Assembly (NCBI GenBank): GCA_026002875.1
Contig: BPGE01000001.1
Location: 4,745,561 to 4,809,560, forward strand
Direction of reading: 5' to 3'
From: Bryobacteraceae bacterium
Lineage (GTDB): Bacteria; Acidobacteriota; Terriglobia; Bryobacterales; Bryobacteraceae
Length of the DNA stretch: 64,000 nt
The notes beneath the pieces are model-generated. The model was not told the DNA's origin. It was given only the letters and a program-made list of their open reading frames with translations, and did not search any database. This document shows, piece by piece, positions 35,319 through 44,641 of the stretch. Each line of letters begins with the position of its first letter. Positions within the stretch are counted from its first letter, which is position 1. The position numbers and the translations under genes were made by a program.

Positions 35319-36806
35319 CTACTCGCGGATCCAGCGCACGCGGGGTTTGCGCGCGGCGGAAACCTCGTCGACGCGGGACACGCGCGTCGAGTGCGGCGCG
35401 GATTTCACGAGCTCCGGGTTCTCCTCCACCTCTCTGGCGATGGCGATCAGCGCATCGCAGAAGGCGTCGAGCTCCGCCTTCGGCTCGGTCTCGGTCGGCT
35501 CGATCATCATCGCCCCGTGCACGATCAGCGGGAAGCTCACCGTGTACGGGTGGAAGCCGTAGTCGAGCAGGCGCTTGGCGATGTCGCCCGTGCGGACGCC
35601 CTTCTTCTCCTGCCGCGCGTCGCTGAACACGCACTCGTGCATCGAGCGGGCGTCATACGCGATCTGGTAGTGGGGTTCGAGCCGCGCCCGGACGTAGTTG
35701 GCGTTGAGAAGAGCGTCGAGGGTAGCCTGGCGCAGCCCGGCGCCGCCGTGGGCGAGGATGTAGGCGAGCGCGCGGATCAGCACGCCGAAGTTGCCGTAGA
35801 AGGCGCGCACGCGCCCGATCGATTGCGGCCGGTCGTAGTCCCAGCGCAGCAGTCCGTCTTCGCGCTTCAGCCGGGGAACAGGGAGAAACGGTGCGAGATG
35901 CGGCTTGACGCCGACGGCGCCGGCGCCCGGACCGCCTCCGCCATGAGGCGTGGAAAATGTTTTATGCAGGTTGGCGTGCAGGACGTCGATGCCGAAGTCG
36001 CCGGGGCGGGCGACGCCGACCAGCGCGTTGAGATTGGCGCCGTCCATGTAGACCTGCGCGCCTTTCGCGTGCAGGATCTCCGCGATCTCTTCGATGTGCT
36101 CTTCGAAAACGCCGACGGTGTTGGGATTGGTCACCATCAGCGCCGCCACGTCTTCATTGACGGCTGCGGCGACGGCGGCGGGATCCATCATGCCGTGCTC
36201 GTTGGAAGCAAGCGTCCTGACTTCATAGCCCGCCATGACGGCGGTGGCGGGATTGGTGCCGTGCGCCGAATCCGGCACCAGCACGATCTTGCGGGGATTG
36301 CCCTGCGCAGCCAGGTACGCGCGGATCAGCATGATGCCCGTGTACTCGCCGTGCGCGCCTGCGGCGGGCTGCAGAGTGACATCCGACATGCCGAAGATTT
36401 CAGCCAGGTACTGCTCGAGCGTCGCGATGATCTCCATCGCGCCCTGGCTCAATTCTTCCGGCTGATACGGATGCGCCCACGCCAGGGCTTCTGTCCGCGC
36501 CACAGCCTCGTTGATGCGCGGGTTGTACTTCATCGTACAGGAGCCCAGCGGGAACATGCCGAGGTCGATGGCGTAGTTCCATGTGGACAGACGCGTGAAG
36601 TGGCGCAGGACTTCCACTTCGCTCAGTTCCGGAAAGTCTTCGATCTCGCGCCGCACGTTGCCCGCGCCGAGCGCCGCTTCAGGATCCGTTGCCGGCACGT
36701 CGAGCGCGGGCAGCTGATAGCCGCGCTTGCCCGGGCTCGACAGCTCGAACAGCAGCGGCTCGTTCTGCGTGGGATGCGGGCGCACTTTTCCGAGTGTCTT
36801 CGGCAT
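35319..36806 (-). CDS. gcvPB: Glycine dehydrogenase (decarboxylating) subunit 2
   Basis: This 495-residue PLP subunit of the split P-protein decarboxylates glycine and passes the aminomethyl group to lipoyl-GcvH. The PLP lysine is in NLHKTFSTPHGGGGPGAG. GMFPLGSCTMKYNP is typical of the N-terminus of this subunit. The ATG overlaps the gcvPA stop by one base (TGATG). The two-subunit form occurs in Gram-positives, archaea and many acidobacteria. Confidence 0.95.
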   Translation of the reverse strand: MPKTLGKVRPHPTQNEPLLFELSSPGKRGYQLPALDVPATDPEAALGAGNVRREIEDFPELSEVEVLRHFTRLSTWNYAIDLGMFPLGSCTMKYNPRINEAVARTEALAWAHPYQPEELSQGAMEIIATLEQYLAEIFGMSDVTLQPAAGAHGEYTGIMLIRAYLAAQGNPRKIVLVPDSAHGTNPATAVMAGYEVRTLASNEHGMMDPAAVAAAVNEDVAALMVTNPNTVGVFEEHIEEIAEILHAKGAQVYMDGANLNALVGVARPGDFGIDVLHANLHKTFSTPHGGGGPGAGAVGVKPHLAPFLPVPRLKREDGLLRWDYDRPQSIGRVRAFYGNFGVLIRALAYILAHGGAGLRQATLDALLNANYVRARLEPHYQIAYDARSMHECVFSDARQEKKGVRTGDIAKRLLDYGFHPYTVSFPLIVHGAMMIEPTETEPKAELDAFCDALIAIAREVEENPELVKSAPHSTRVSRVDEVSAARKPRVRWIRE

Positions 36807-38119
36807 CAGGCGAGCACCTCCTTCAGAGTGTCGATATCGGCGCGGCGGTTCATTTCCGTGGCGCAGACGAGCAGGCAGTCGCCAAGCTCCGGATAGAAGC
36901 GTTTCAGAGCGACGCCGCCCAGGATCTTCTTCTCAAGCAGAACCTGCAGGGCGTCTTCAACGGAGCGGCGGCGGGGACGCACGACGCACTCGTTGAAGAA
37001 CCGCCCGCTGAAGCGCAGATCGAGGCCCTCGGCCAGATAGTGCGCCTTGGAGAGATTCTGAAGAGCGAGTTCGCGCAGACCCTGCTTGCCATACACGCTC
37101 ATGAAGACGGTGGCCATGAGCGCGACCAGGGCCTGGTTCGTGCAGATGTTCGACGTGGCCTTTTCGCGGCGGATGTGCTGCTCGCGCGTCGAGAGCGTCA
37201 GGCAGAAGGCGCGGTTGCCGTCCTGGTCTTTCGTCTCGCCCGCAAGCCTGCCGGGAATCTGGCGGATGAATTTCTCCCGCGTGGCGATGACGCCCGCGAA
37301 GGGGCCGCCATAGCTGGGGCTGATGGCGAAGGACTGCAGTTCGCCGGCGGCAATGTCTGCCTCGCGGGGCGGCTCCAGAAGGCCCAGCGAGACGGCCTCC
37401 GTAAAAGCGACAACCAGCAGCGCGCCGCGCCTGTGCGCCAGTTCGGCAGCGGCTTTGACGTCTTCGATGATGCCGAAAAAGTTGGGCGACTGAAGGATGA
37501 CGCAGGCCGTGTCATCGTCGAGCGCCTGCTCCAGAGCGGCCAGATCCGCCCGCCCGGTTTCCGGGTCGAAGGGGAACCCGGCCACATGCATGCGGGCGTT
37601 ATGAGCGGCGGTATCGAGCACCTGGCGGTACTCGGGATGGAGATTGGCAGCCGCCAGGAACCGCGAGCGCCCGGTGATGCGGTAAGCCATCATCGCCGCT
37701 TCGGCGACGGCGGTCGAGCCGTCGTACATGGAGGCGTTGGCCACCTCCATGCCCGTGAGCTGGCAGATCATCGTCTGGAACTCGAAGATCGATTGCAGCG
37801 TGCCTTGCGCGTATTCGGCCTGATAGGGCGTGTACGACGTGAGGAATTCGCCGCGCTGCACGATGACGTCGCAGAGCACGGGACGGTAGTGCGCGTACAC
37901 GCCGGCGCCGAGAAAAGAAGCGTAGCCGTGAGCCATTTTCGCGGCCTTTTCACGGAAATACGCCGTAATCTCGTATTCCGACATGCCGGGCGGAATGCGG
38001 AGCGGCTCGCGGATGAGGGCGTTGGCGGGAACGTGCTTGTAAAGATCTTCCAGCGAGGAAAGGCCGCAGGCGGCGAGCATGGCCTGCCTGTCGGCATCGG
38101 AGTTCGGAAAGTATCTCAA
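36806..38119 (-). CDS. gcvPA: Glycine dehydrogenase (decarboxylating) subunit 1
   Basis: This 437-residue partner of subunit 2 starts at a TTG (38119), chosen because the conserved N-terminus [15 protein letters not shown] begins there. [41 protein letters not shown] and [16 protein letters not shown] are characteristic. No glycine riboswitch was seen upstream. A TAGAAT box near 38150 on the minus strand could be a -10. Confidence 0.95.
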   Translation of the reverse strand: MRYFPNSDADRQAMLAACGLSSLEDLYKHVPANALIREPLRIPPGMSEYEITAYFREKAAKMAHGYASFLGAGVYAHYRPVLCDVIVQRGEFLTSYTPYQAEYAQGTLQSIFEFQTMICQLTGMEVANASMYDGSTAVAEAAMMAYRITGRSRFLAAANLHPEYRQVLDTAAHNARMHVAGFPFDPETGRADLAALEQALDDDTACVILQSPNFFGIIEDVKAAAELAHRRGALLVVAFTEAVSLGLLEPPREADIAAGELQSFAISPSYGGPFAGVIATREKFIRQIPGRLAGETKDQDGNRAFCLTLSTREQHIRREKATSNICTNQALVALMATVFMSVYGKQGLRELALQNLSKAHYLAEGLDLRFSGRFFNECVVRPRRRSVEDALQVLLEKKILGGVALKRFYPELGDCLLVCATEMNRRADIDTLKEVLA

Positions 38120-38187
38120 GGATCAGGCCCCCGGAAAAGACCATTCTAGCGGAGCGGCGGGCGGTGCACACCACTCTGTAGAGGGTG

Positions 38188-39750
38188 ATGCCGGGCAGGA
38201 AGGACCGGGTGGGAAACTTGGAAAAGAACACACCGGCGGCGGCCGCCTCGGGCAGCGGGTCTATGCCGCTGACGGCACGGAGAGACGCATCCGCAGCGGC
38301 GCAGCTGCTACGATTGCGGTCAGTGAGGTTCTGGATTCCAGGGTTGCGCAGGCGCCGCGCGCCCAGCGTTGATGCGGGCAAACCGGTTTCGCAACCTGAC
38401 GCAGTACAGGCGATCCCGGCTGCCTCTCTGCCAGAAGAAGAGCGCCAGGCGCAAGCCGCGTTCCGCAGCGCCGCGGAGACCGTCGCGCCGCAGTGGAAGG
38501 ACTGGACCGCCTGGGTGCTGGAGCGTTGCAGGGAGCATGCGCCGGACGCCCGCAGGGTTCTCGAGGTGGGCGGCTGCGGGGCGGAGCTGCGCGAGTTTCT
38601 GGAAGGCCGCGAGTTCCACGCGCTCAATTTCCCGTCCGCCGACATCTGCCGCCGCACGCAATTCCCCGCCGGGCACTTCGACGTCGTCTTCAGCAAAATG
38701 ACGTTGGAACACGTCTACGACCCCTATGGCGCCGCGCAGGAGATGACCCGGCTGCTGGCGCCTGGAGGCCTGCTGATTCTTCTCACGGTGTGGTCGTGGC
38801 GCTATCACTCGGCGGCGGGCGTCGAGGATTATTTCCGTTTTTCCACGGCCGGACTGAAGCAGCTCTTCCCCCGCCTGGAGGTGATCGAATCAGGCTACGA
38901 CCTCTCGGATCGCCGGGTCGACTGCCGGATGGACCAGGTCCCCGTGGACGATCTTGGCGGCTGGCGCGAACACTGGGCCGTCTATCTGGTCGCCAGAAAG
39001 CCCCCGCGGCCTGATCCTGATGCGCCGCCTGCCGGCAGGCCCTTCAACCTCTCCGTCTTCAACTATTCGCTTGAGCAAATCCTCGATGACAGCGGCCGGA
39101 TCCTGGAAACGGAGCCATACGCCAGCGCTGTGGACAGAGTGATGAGGCTCGAGCCGTCCATGCTGGATGCGGCGCTGCTCGGCGAGGGGGAGCGCGGTCT
39201 GCCGGCCGAACCGCGGTTTGTTGAAACAGGCTACTCTCGCATGATGCTGGCGCGCTACCTTGTGCCCGGGGCGCTCCTGTGCCGGGATCTCGATGTGCTG
39301 GAAGCAGGCTGCGGACTGGGATGGGGAGCGTTTCTGCTTTCATGCTTCGCCGCGCGCGTCACGGCGTTCGACCGCGACCCCGCAGCGGTGGAATTTGCCC
39401 GCAGCCACTGGCCGGCCGGGAACATCGAATGGCTCGTTGGGGACGCCCTGGAGGCGGGCTTTCTGCAGGGGCGCTATTATGACGCCGCAACGGCGATGGA
39501 GATGGTCGAGCACTTCACCCCTCAGCAGGCCGAGCGGTACGTCGCCTGGCTGGCGGCGCGTCTCAAGACCGGCGGCGTGCTGGCGGGCACTTCAGGTTTT
39601 CCGAAAACCCGCGAAGAAGCCGGCCGCCTCGCCGCGACGAATCCCCACCACCCCTGGATTTACACCGAGGACGAGTTCCTCGCCCTCCTGCGCCGGCACT
39701 TCAGCCGCGCCACCATCATCGGCGGCTGGATGTTTCTGGCGATCCGGTAG
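38188..39750 (+). CDS. Two-domain SAM-dependent methyltransferase
   Basis: This protein of about 520 residues contains two methyltransferase folds in tandem. The first has RRVLEVGGCGAELREFLEG and FDVVFSKMTLEHVYDPYGAA; the second has LDVLEAGCGLGWGAFLL, VTAFDRDPAAVEFAR and AATAMEMVEHF. The second resembles small-molecule or ubiquinone-type methyltransferases. The start is unsure: the first 60 residues look poorly coding, and a GTG at 38323 is an alternative. It lies between gcvH and gcvPA on the opposite strand. The substrate is unknown. Confidence 0.75.
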   Translation: MPGRKDRVGNLEKNTPAAAASGSGSMPLTARRDASAAAQLLRLRSVRFWIPGLRRRRAPSVDAGKPVSQPDAVQAIPAASLPEEERQAQAAFRSAAETVAPQWKDWTAWVLERCREHAPDARRVLEVGGCGAELREFLEGREFHALNFPSADICRRTQFPAGHFDVVFSKMTLEHVYDPYGAAQEMTRLLAPGGLLILLTVWSWRYHSAAGVEDYFRFSTAGLKQLFPRLEVIESGYDLSDRRVDCRMDQVPVDDLGGWREHWAVYLVARKPPRPDPDAPPAGRPFNLSVFNYSLEQILDDSGRILETEPYASAVDRVMRLEPSMLDAALLGEGERGLPAEPRFVETGYSRMMLARYLVPGALLCRDLDVLEAGCGLGWGAFLLSCFAARVTAFDRDPAAVEFARSHWPAGNIEWLVGDALEAGFLQGRYYDAATAMEMVEHFTPQQAERYVAWLAARLKTGGVLAGTSGFPKTREEAGRLAATNPHHPWIYTEDEFLALLRRHFSRATIIGGWMFLAIR

Positions 39751-39761
39751 GAAGCTGCGCC

Positions 39762-40142
39762 CTATTCGCCCAGATACGCCTGGTAATCGGCTGCGCTCAT
39801 CAGACCGTCGAGTTCCGCCGGGTTGCTCAGGCGGATCTTGACGAGCCAGGCGGCGCCGTGGGGATCTTCATTCAGCTTCTCGGGCGCCGTCGCCAGAAGC
39901 TCATTCACCTCGATCACCTCGCCCGAGACAGGCGAATAGATGTCGCTCACCGCCTTGACGCTCTCCACCGAGCCGAGCGCCTTGCCGGCTTCGACCGCCG
40001 CGCCGGGTTTGGGCAGATCGACATAGACGATGTCGCCGAGCTCTTTCTGGGCGTGATTGGTGATGCCGATGGTTCCGGTGTCTCCTTCCACCAGGATCCA
40101 CTCGTGTTCTTTCGTGTAACGGAAGTTGTCTGGATAGCTCAT
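39762..40142 (-). CDS. gcvH: Glycine cleavage system H protein
   Basis: This 126-residue lipoyl carrier has the lipoylation region VESVKAVSDIYSPVSGEVIEVN, with the lysine in ESVKAVSD, and the typical start YTKEHEWI. It shuttles the aminomethyl group between P and T proteins. The ATG overlaps the gcvT stop by four bases. Confidence 0.96.
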   Translation of the reverse strand: MSYPDNFRYTKEHEWILVEGDTGTIGITNHAQKELGDIVYVDLPKPGAAVEAGKALGSVESVKAVSDIYSPVSGEVIEVNELLATAPEKLNEDPHGAAWLVKIRLSNPAELDGLMSAADYQAYLGE

Positions 40143-41227
40143 TTGGGCCGCCGGTAGAAAGGAATGGGAACGGTCACCGCCTCGACGGGCTGCTCGCGCA
40201 CCATGATTTCGATGGCCGTGCCGGGCTGCGCCAGCTCCGCGGGCAGGTAACACATTCCGATGTTTTTGTTCAGAGCGGGCGCGGGTCCGCCGCTGGTCAC
40301 CCAGCCTGCGGGCCGGCCGCCCGCGCGCACTTCATAGCCGTCGCGGCCGATGCCGCGGCCGCGCATTTCAAAGCCGGTCAGTTTCCTGCGGACGCCCTCG
40401 GCTTTCTGCTTCTCAAGACGGGCGCGGCCGCAGAAATCGCCTTTGTCCCACTTGACGATCCACTCGAGCCCTGCCTCGAGCGGCGTGATCGAGGCGTCGA
40501 TTTCGTGGCCGTACAGAGCCATGCCGGCCTCCATCCGGAGCGTGTTGCGCGCGCCGAGGCCGCACGGCCTGATGCCAAAGTCCCGGCCGGCTTCCAGCAG
40601 GGCGTTCCAGATTTCCGCGGCGTGCGCCGGGGCGATGTACAGCTCGAAGCCGTCCTCGCCGGTGTATCCGGTGCGGGCGATGCGCGCCGGATGGCCGCAG
40701 ACCTCGCCGTCGCGGAAGCGGTAGTAACGGATGTCCGCCAGCGGCGCCGGGGTCAGCTTCTGGAGCGTCTCCAGCGCGCGCGGCCCCTGAATGGCGAGCT
40801 GGGCGTACTGCGATCCGTTGTTCTCGACGGCGCAGTCCCAGCGGTTCTGCGACACGATGTGCTCGTAATCCTTGTCCTGATTCGATGCGTTGACGCAGAG
40901 GAAATAATGATCCGCGCTCACGCGGTGGACCAGAATGTCGTCGGCGAAGCCGCCGTGTTCGTACAGCAGCCCTGAGTAGTGGATCTGCCCGTCGGCGAGC
41001 TTCGCCGCGTTGTTCGTGCTCACCCGCTGCACGAGATCCAGCGCCCCGGGACCCCGGATCTCGATCTCGCCCATGTGGCTGACGTCGAACAGGCCCACAG
41101 CCGTCCGCACGGCGCGGTGCTCGTCAAGAATGCCAGTGTATTGCAGGGGCATTTCCCAGCCGCCGAAATCCACCATCTTCGCGCCCAGAGCGCGGTGGAC
41201 ATCCGCAAGCGGGATCTGCTTGAGCAT
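40139..41227 (-). CDS. gcvT: Aminomethyltransferase (glycine cleavage T protein)
   Basis: This 362-residue tetrahydrofolate-dependent enzyme releases ammonia and makes methylene-THF. VDFGGWEMPLQYTGILDEH, GLFDVSHMGE and ARTGYTGEDGFELY are typical, and the C-terminal GCV_T_C part has GRDGYEVRAGGRPAGWVTSG. It begins the minus-strand gcv series, followed by gcvH. Confidence 0.96.
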   Translation of the reverse strand: MLKQIPLADVHRALGAKMVDFGGWEMPLQYTGILDEHRAVRTAVGLFDVSHMGEIEIRGPGALDLVQRVSTNNAAKLADGQIHYSGLLYEHGGFADDILVHRVSADHYFLCVNASNQDKDYEHIVSQNRWDCAVENNGSQYAQLAIQGPRALETLQKLTPAPLADIRYYRFRDGEVCGHPARIARTGYTGEDGFELYIAPAHAAEIWNALLEAGRDFGIRPCGLGARNTLRMEAGMALYGHEIDASITPLEAGLEWIVKWDKGDFCGRARLEKQKAEGVRRKLTGFEMRGRGIGRDGYEVRAGGRPAGWVTSGGPAPALNKNIGMCYLPAELAQPGTAIEIMVREQPVEAVTVPIPFYRRPK

Positions 41228-41337
41228 GACGGTCTTAGCCTAGCACAACGGGCGGCGGGGCGGACAGCCGCCGGACGCCCCGCGGCTGTTGCGGCTGTTG
41301 CAACTCAGTTTCCTGTAAATCATTGCATTTAAAGACG

Positions 41338-41367
41338 TTGTTGTCCTGACGGCTTTCCGGATACAAT
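41338..41367 (+). promoter_or_regulatory. Candidate sigma-70-type promoter for bacterioferritin
   Basis: TTGTTG (41338-41343) and TACAAT (41362-41367) are separated by 18 bp. This places transcription about 40 bp upstream of the bfr ATG. An AT-rich stretch just upstream (AAATCATTGCATTT) might be a metal-regulator site, but the match to a Fur box is weak. Confidence 0.45.
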
Positions 41368-41415
41368 GCGGGAGTCGTACCACGGCTTGACACTGTTCGA
41401 TCTTGAGGAGGCACG

Positions 41416-41892
41416 ATGAAAGGCGATCCGAAGGTTCTGGAATATCTGCAGGAAGTTCTCACGGCTGAGCTGACCGCCATCAACCAGTATTTCCTTCACG
41501 CGGAGATGCTGGAGAATTGGGGCTACGAGCGGCTGGCGAAGATCACCAAGAAAGAGTCCATCGAGGAGATGCGCCACGCCGAGGCGCTGCTGCACCGCAT
41601 GCTCTATCTCGACGGCACGCCGAACATGGCTCGCCTGTTCGACCTGCACATCGGTCAGAACGTGAAGCAGATGTTCGAAAACGATCTCGAGCTGGAGTAT
41701 CAGGCGGTGCCGCGCCTGAACAGGGCGATCAACGCCGCCGTGGAAGCGGGCGACAACGGCTCCCGCGATCTGTTCGAGTCCATTCTCAAGGACGAAGAGC
41801 ACCACATCGACTTCCTGGAGGCTCAGCTCCACATGATCCAGGAGATGGGCTACGAGAACTACCTCGCCCAGCAGATCAAGGAAGAAGAATAG
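41416..41892 (+). CDS. bfr: Bacterioferritin
   Basis: This 158-residue protein stores iron in a 24-subunit shell. The ferroxidase ligands are in place: the Glu of LTAELTAINQYF, the Glu and His of EEMRHAE, the Glu of LELEYQA and the Glu/His of DEEHHID. The methionine of EEMRHAE matches the heme-ligating Met52 of E. coli Bfr, so heme binding is likely. A strong GAGGAGG precedes the ATG. No bacterioferritin-associated ferredoxin gene is adjacent. Confidence 0.96.
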   Translation: MKGDPKVLEYLQEVLTAELTAINQYFLHAEMLENWGYERLAKITKKESIEEMRHAEALLHRMLYLDGTPNMARLFDLHIGQNVKQMFENDLELEYQAVPRLNRAINAAVEAGDNGSRDLFESILKDEEHHIDFLEAQLHMIQEMGYENYLAQQIKEEE

Positions 41893-42011
41893 CTCCCTCC
41901 GATTCCCGCAGCCCGCGCGGCCGCGCCCCCACGGGCGGCCCCGCGGGCTTTTGTTTTCGCCGCGCCCGCCGCGCCGCCGCCGCTGCTTACAATAGAAAAA
42001 CCGATCCAACC

Positions 42012-44519
42012 ATGAGACCCTGGCCCCGGCTGTGTGTGTCTGCCTTCCTTCTCTTGCTGCTCGCTCCTGCGGAGGCCTCCTGGCGGCCCCCCGTCGGCGC
42101 GGCTGCAGTCCGGCAGCAGCTCGAGCGGCTGCGCGTGGTGGGCAGCGTGCTTATGATCGCCGCGCATCCGGACGACGAAAACACGGCCTTCCTCGCCTGG
42201 TGCGCGCAGCATCGCAAGCTCCGCACCGCCTATCTGTCTCTGACCCGCGGCGAAGGCGGGCAGAACCTCATCGGCACCGAGCAGGGCGAGCTTCTGGGCG
42301 TCATCCGCACGCAGGAGCTGCTGGCCGCGCGCCGCGTGGATGGCGCCGAGCAGTTCTTCACGCGGGCCGTGGATTTCGGCTTCTCGAAAACGGCGGACGA
42401 AACGCTCGCGAAGTGGGGCAGAGACGAAATCTTGTCCGACATCGTCTGGGTGATCCGCAATTTCCGCCCCGACGTCATCGTGCTGCGTTTCTCCGGCACG
42501 CCGCGGGACGGGCACGGGCATCATCAGGCTTCGGCGATTCTCGGCCGCGAAGCGTTCCGGCTTGCGGCGGACGCGAAGGCGTTTCCTGAGCAGCTGAAGC
42601 ACGTCAAACCCTGGCAGGCGCGGCGGCTTTACTGGAACACGTTTTCGTTCACCCGCCAGCAGGAAGCTGAAGAAGAGAAAATGCCGCAGCGGCTGCGGAT
42701 CGACACCGGCGACTACAATCCGCTGCTGGGGCTGAGTTACGGAGAGCTGGCGGGTCTCAGCCGGAGCCAGCACCGCAGCCAGGGCATGGGGTCGCCCGAG
42801 CGGCGCGGCCCGGCGCCGAATTTTCTCGTTCTCTACGACGGCGAGCCGGCGCGCGGGGACTTCCTCGAGGGCATCGACACGAGCTGGAACCGGATTCCCG
42901 GCGGGGCGGCTGTCGGCGCGAAGCTCGACGCGGCCCTCGCGGCGTTCCGTCCGGAAGCGCCGGAGCGGGCGGTGCCCCATCTGATCGAGGCGCGGCGGCT
43001 GATGGCGGCGCTCGATCATCCTGATGCGCGGCGCAAGCTCGAGGAACTGGATGAAGCCATAGCCGCGGCGGCGGGATTGTGGCTCGACGTCAGCGCATCG
43101 CGCACCTGGGCCGCACCGGGAGGCCAGGTGGAGCTGGCCATGACGGCGCTGAACCGTTCTTCGCTGCAGGCGCGCCTGCTCGGCGTGGCTCTGGAAGGCA
43201 TGCGCGGCGCGCCGTCCTTCTCCGGCGGGCCTCTCGAGTACAATCAGCCGCAGACCGGCCGCGCCACTCTGCGGGTGCCGGCCGACGAGCCCCTGACGCA
43301 GCCGTTGCAGCTGCGCCATCCGCAGAAGGGCAACCTCTATGGAATTCCGAACCTCGCTGAAGTCGGCCCGGCGGAAGCCCCGCCCGTGCTGACCGCGGTC
43401 TTTCGCGTGGAGATTGCGGGCGGAGAGATCCTGGTGCGCCGCCCCGTCGAACACCGTTACGTCGATCGCGTGCGCGGGGAACGGACGCGGCCTTTCGTGA
43501 TCGCGCCGCCGGTCTCGCTCCATGTCTCCGAAACGCCGCTGCTGTTCCGGACCTCCGCGGCGCGGCCTGTTGCTGTGGAAGTGCGGGCGGTGACCGGAGC
43601 CACGGAAGGCGCCGTGAAGCTCGAGGCGCCGCAGGGGTGGAGCGTCGAGCCGGCCGAGCACCGGTTTTCCCTCGCCGATGCCGGACAGTCGGCGACAGTC
43701 ACGTTTCAGGTCGCGCCCCCGGCGGCGCCGGCCAGGGGCGTTCTCCGCGCCTCGGCGCGGGCGGGCGGGCGCGAGTGGCGCGACAGCGTGGTCCGCATCG
43801 AATACGAGCACATCCCGCCGCAGGTCGTGCTGCGCCCCGCCGAGACGCGCCTGCTTCGGGAAGAGATTCTGATCTCGGCGCGGCGCGTGGGCTACGTCAT
43901 GGGCGCCGGCGACTTCGTGCCCGAGGCGCTCCGGGAAATGGGCTGCGAAGTCGAGCTGCTCGACGAGCGCCGGCTCACGCAGGGCGATCTTTCAGCCTAC
44001 GATGCCATCGTCACCGGCATCCGCGCTTTCAACACGCGCGCCGATCTGCGCGCGGCGGCGGGCAGGTTGCGGGAATACATGGAGCGCGGCGGAACGGTCG
44101 TGGTGCAGTACAACACGCTGGAAGGGTTCGGCCCTGATGCCTCCGATGCGCTGCTGCGCAACGTCGGACCGTTTCCCCTGCGCACAGGACGGAGCCGCGT
44201 CACGGTGGAAGAGGCGCCCGTCCGCGTGCTCCTGCCGGACCATCCGTTGCTTCAGCGCCCGAACCGGATTTCTGCGAAGGATTTCGACGGCTGGATCCAG
44301 GAACGGGCGCTCTATTTCCCGTCCGAGTGGGACGGACGGTATGAAGCCCTGCTGGAAACCGCCGACCCCGGCGAGCCCCCGCAGCGCGGCGGGCTCCTGT
44401 TCGCCCGTGTCGGACAGGGCGCCTACATCTTCACGTCCTATGCGTGGTGGCGTCAGCTGCCCGCCGGAGTAACCGGCGCATGGCGGATTTTCGCCAATCT
44501 CGTGAGCGGGGGGAAATGA
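42012..44519 (+). CDS. Secreted PIG-L family deacetylase with extra C-terminal domains
   Basis: This 835-residue protein starts at ATG 42012 with a signal peptide (LCVSAFLLLLLAPAEA). The LmbE/PIG-L zinc motif AHPDDENTAFL and the later GHGHHQAS are visible within residues 40-190, pointing to de-N-acetylation of a sugar amide. A middle beta-sandwich region follows. The last 220 residues resemble a ThuA/glutamine-amidotransferase-like domain (YDAIVTGIRAFNTRADL, GGTVVVQYNT). The stop overlaps the start of a 41-residue membrane peptide, which in turn overlaps a symporter gene. Confidence 0.87.
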   Translation: MRPWPRLCVSAFLLLLLAPAEASWRPPVGAAAVRQQLERLRVVGSVLMIAAHPDDENTAFLAWCAQHRKLRTAYLSLTRGEGGQNLIGTEQGELLGVIRTQELLAARRVDGAEQFFTRAVDFGFSKTADETLAKWGRDEILSDIVWVIRNFRPDVIVLRFSGTPRDGHGHHQASAILGREAFRLAADAKAFPEQLKHVKPWQARRLYWNTFSFTRQQEAEEEKMPQRLRIDTGDYNPLLGLSYGELAGLSRSQHRSQGMGSPERRGPAPNFLVLYDGEPARGDFLEGIDTSWNRIPGGAAVGAKLDAALAAFRPEAPERAVPHLIEARRLMAALDHPDARRKLEELDEAIAAAAGLWLDVSASRTWAAPGGQVELAMTALNRSSLQARLLGVALEGMRGAPSFSGGPLEYNQPQTGRATLRVPADEPLTQPLQLRHPQKGNLYGIPNLAEVGPAEAPPVLTAVFRVEIAGGEILVRRPVEHRYVDRVRGERTRPFVIAPPVSLHVSETPLLFRTSAARPVAVEVRAVTGATEGAVKLEAPQGWSVEPAEHRFSLADAGQSATVTFQVAPPAAPARGVLRASARAGGREWRDSVVRIEYEHIPPQVVLRPAETRLLREEILISARRVGYVMGAGDFVPEALREMGCEVELLDERRLTQGDLSAYDAIVTGIRAFNTRADLRAAAGRLREYMERGGTVVVQYNTLEGFGPDASDALLRNVGPFPLRTGRSRVTVEEAPVRVLLPDHPLLQRPNRISAKDFDGWIQERALYFPSEWDGRYEALLETADPGEPPQRGGLLFARVGQGAYIFTSYAWWRQLPAGVTGAWRIFANLVSGGK

Positions 44520-44641
44520 ACCTGCACGAAGAAAAACCGCCCTTCTGGGGCACTTGGGGCCGGATCTACGCCGCGCTGGGCGTGTATCTGGCGGTGGTCA
44601 TCGTCCTGTTCACCTGGTTCACCTGGAGCTGGAACCAGTGA
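44516..44641 (+). CDS. 41-residue membrane peptide preceding a sodium:solute symporter
   Basis: This short gene overlaps the deacetylase stop (ATGA) and the symporter start (GTGA). The product has a soluble N-terminus (MNLHEEKPPFWGTWG) and one membrane span (IYAALGVYLAVVIVLFTWFTW). Small accessory subunits upstream of sodium:solute symporter genes are known in other subfamilies, so a similar role is inferred. GGGGGGAA upstream can serve as ribosome-binding site. Confidence 0.75.
   Translation: MNLHEEKPPFWGTWGRIYAALGVYLAVVIVLFTWFTWSWNQ

Noticed and set aside
38120-38187. Glycine riboswitch upstream of gcvPA
   Set aside because: No paired glycine-aptamer motifs were found here or in the short region before gcvT.
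41517-42011. N-terminal extension of the PIG-L protein overlapping bacterioferritin
   Set aside because: The frame is open only as a shadow of bfr; the signal peptide at 42012 marks the real start.
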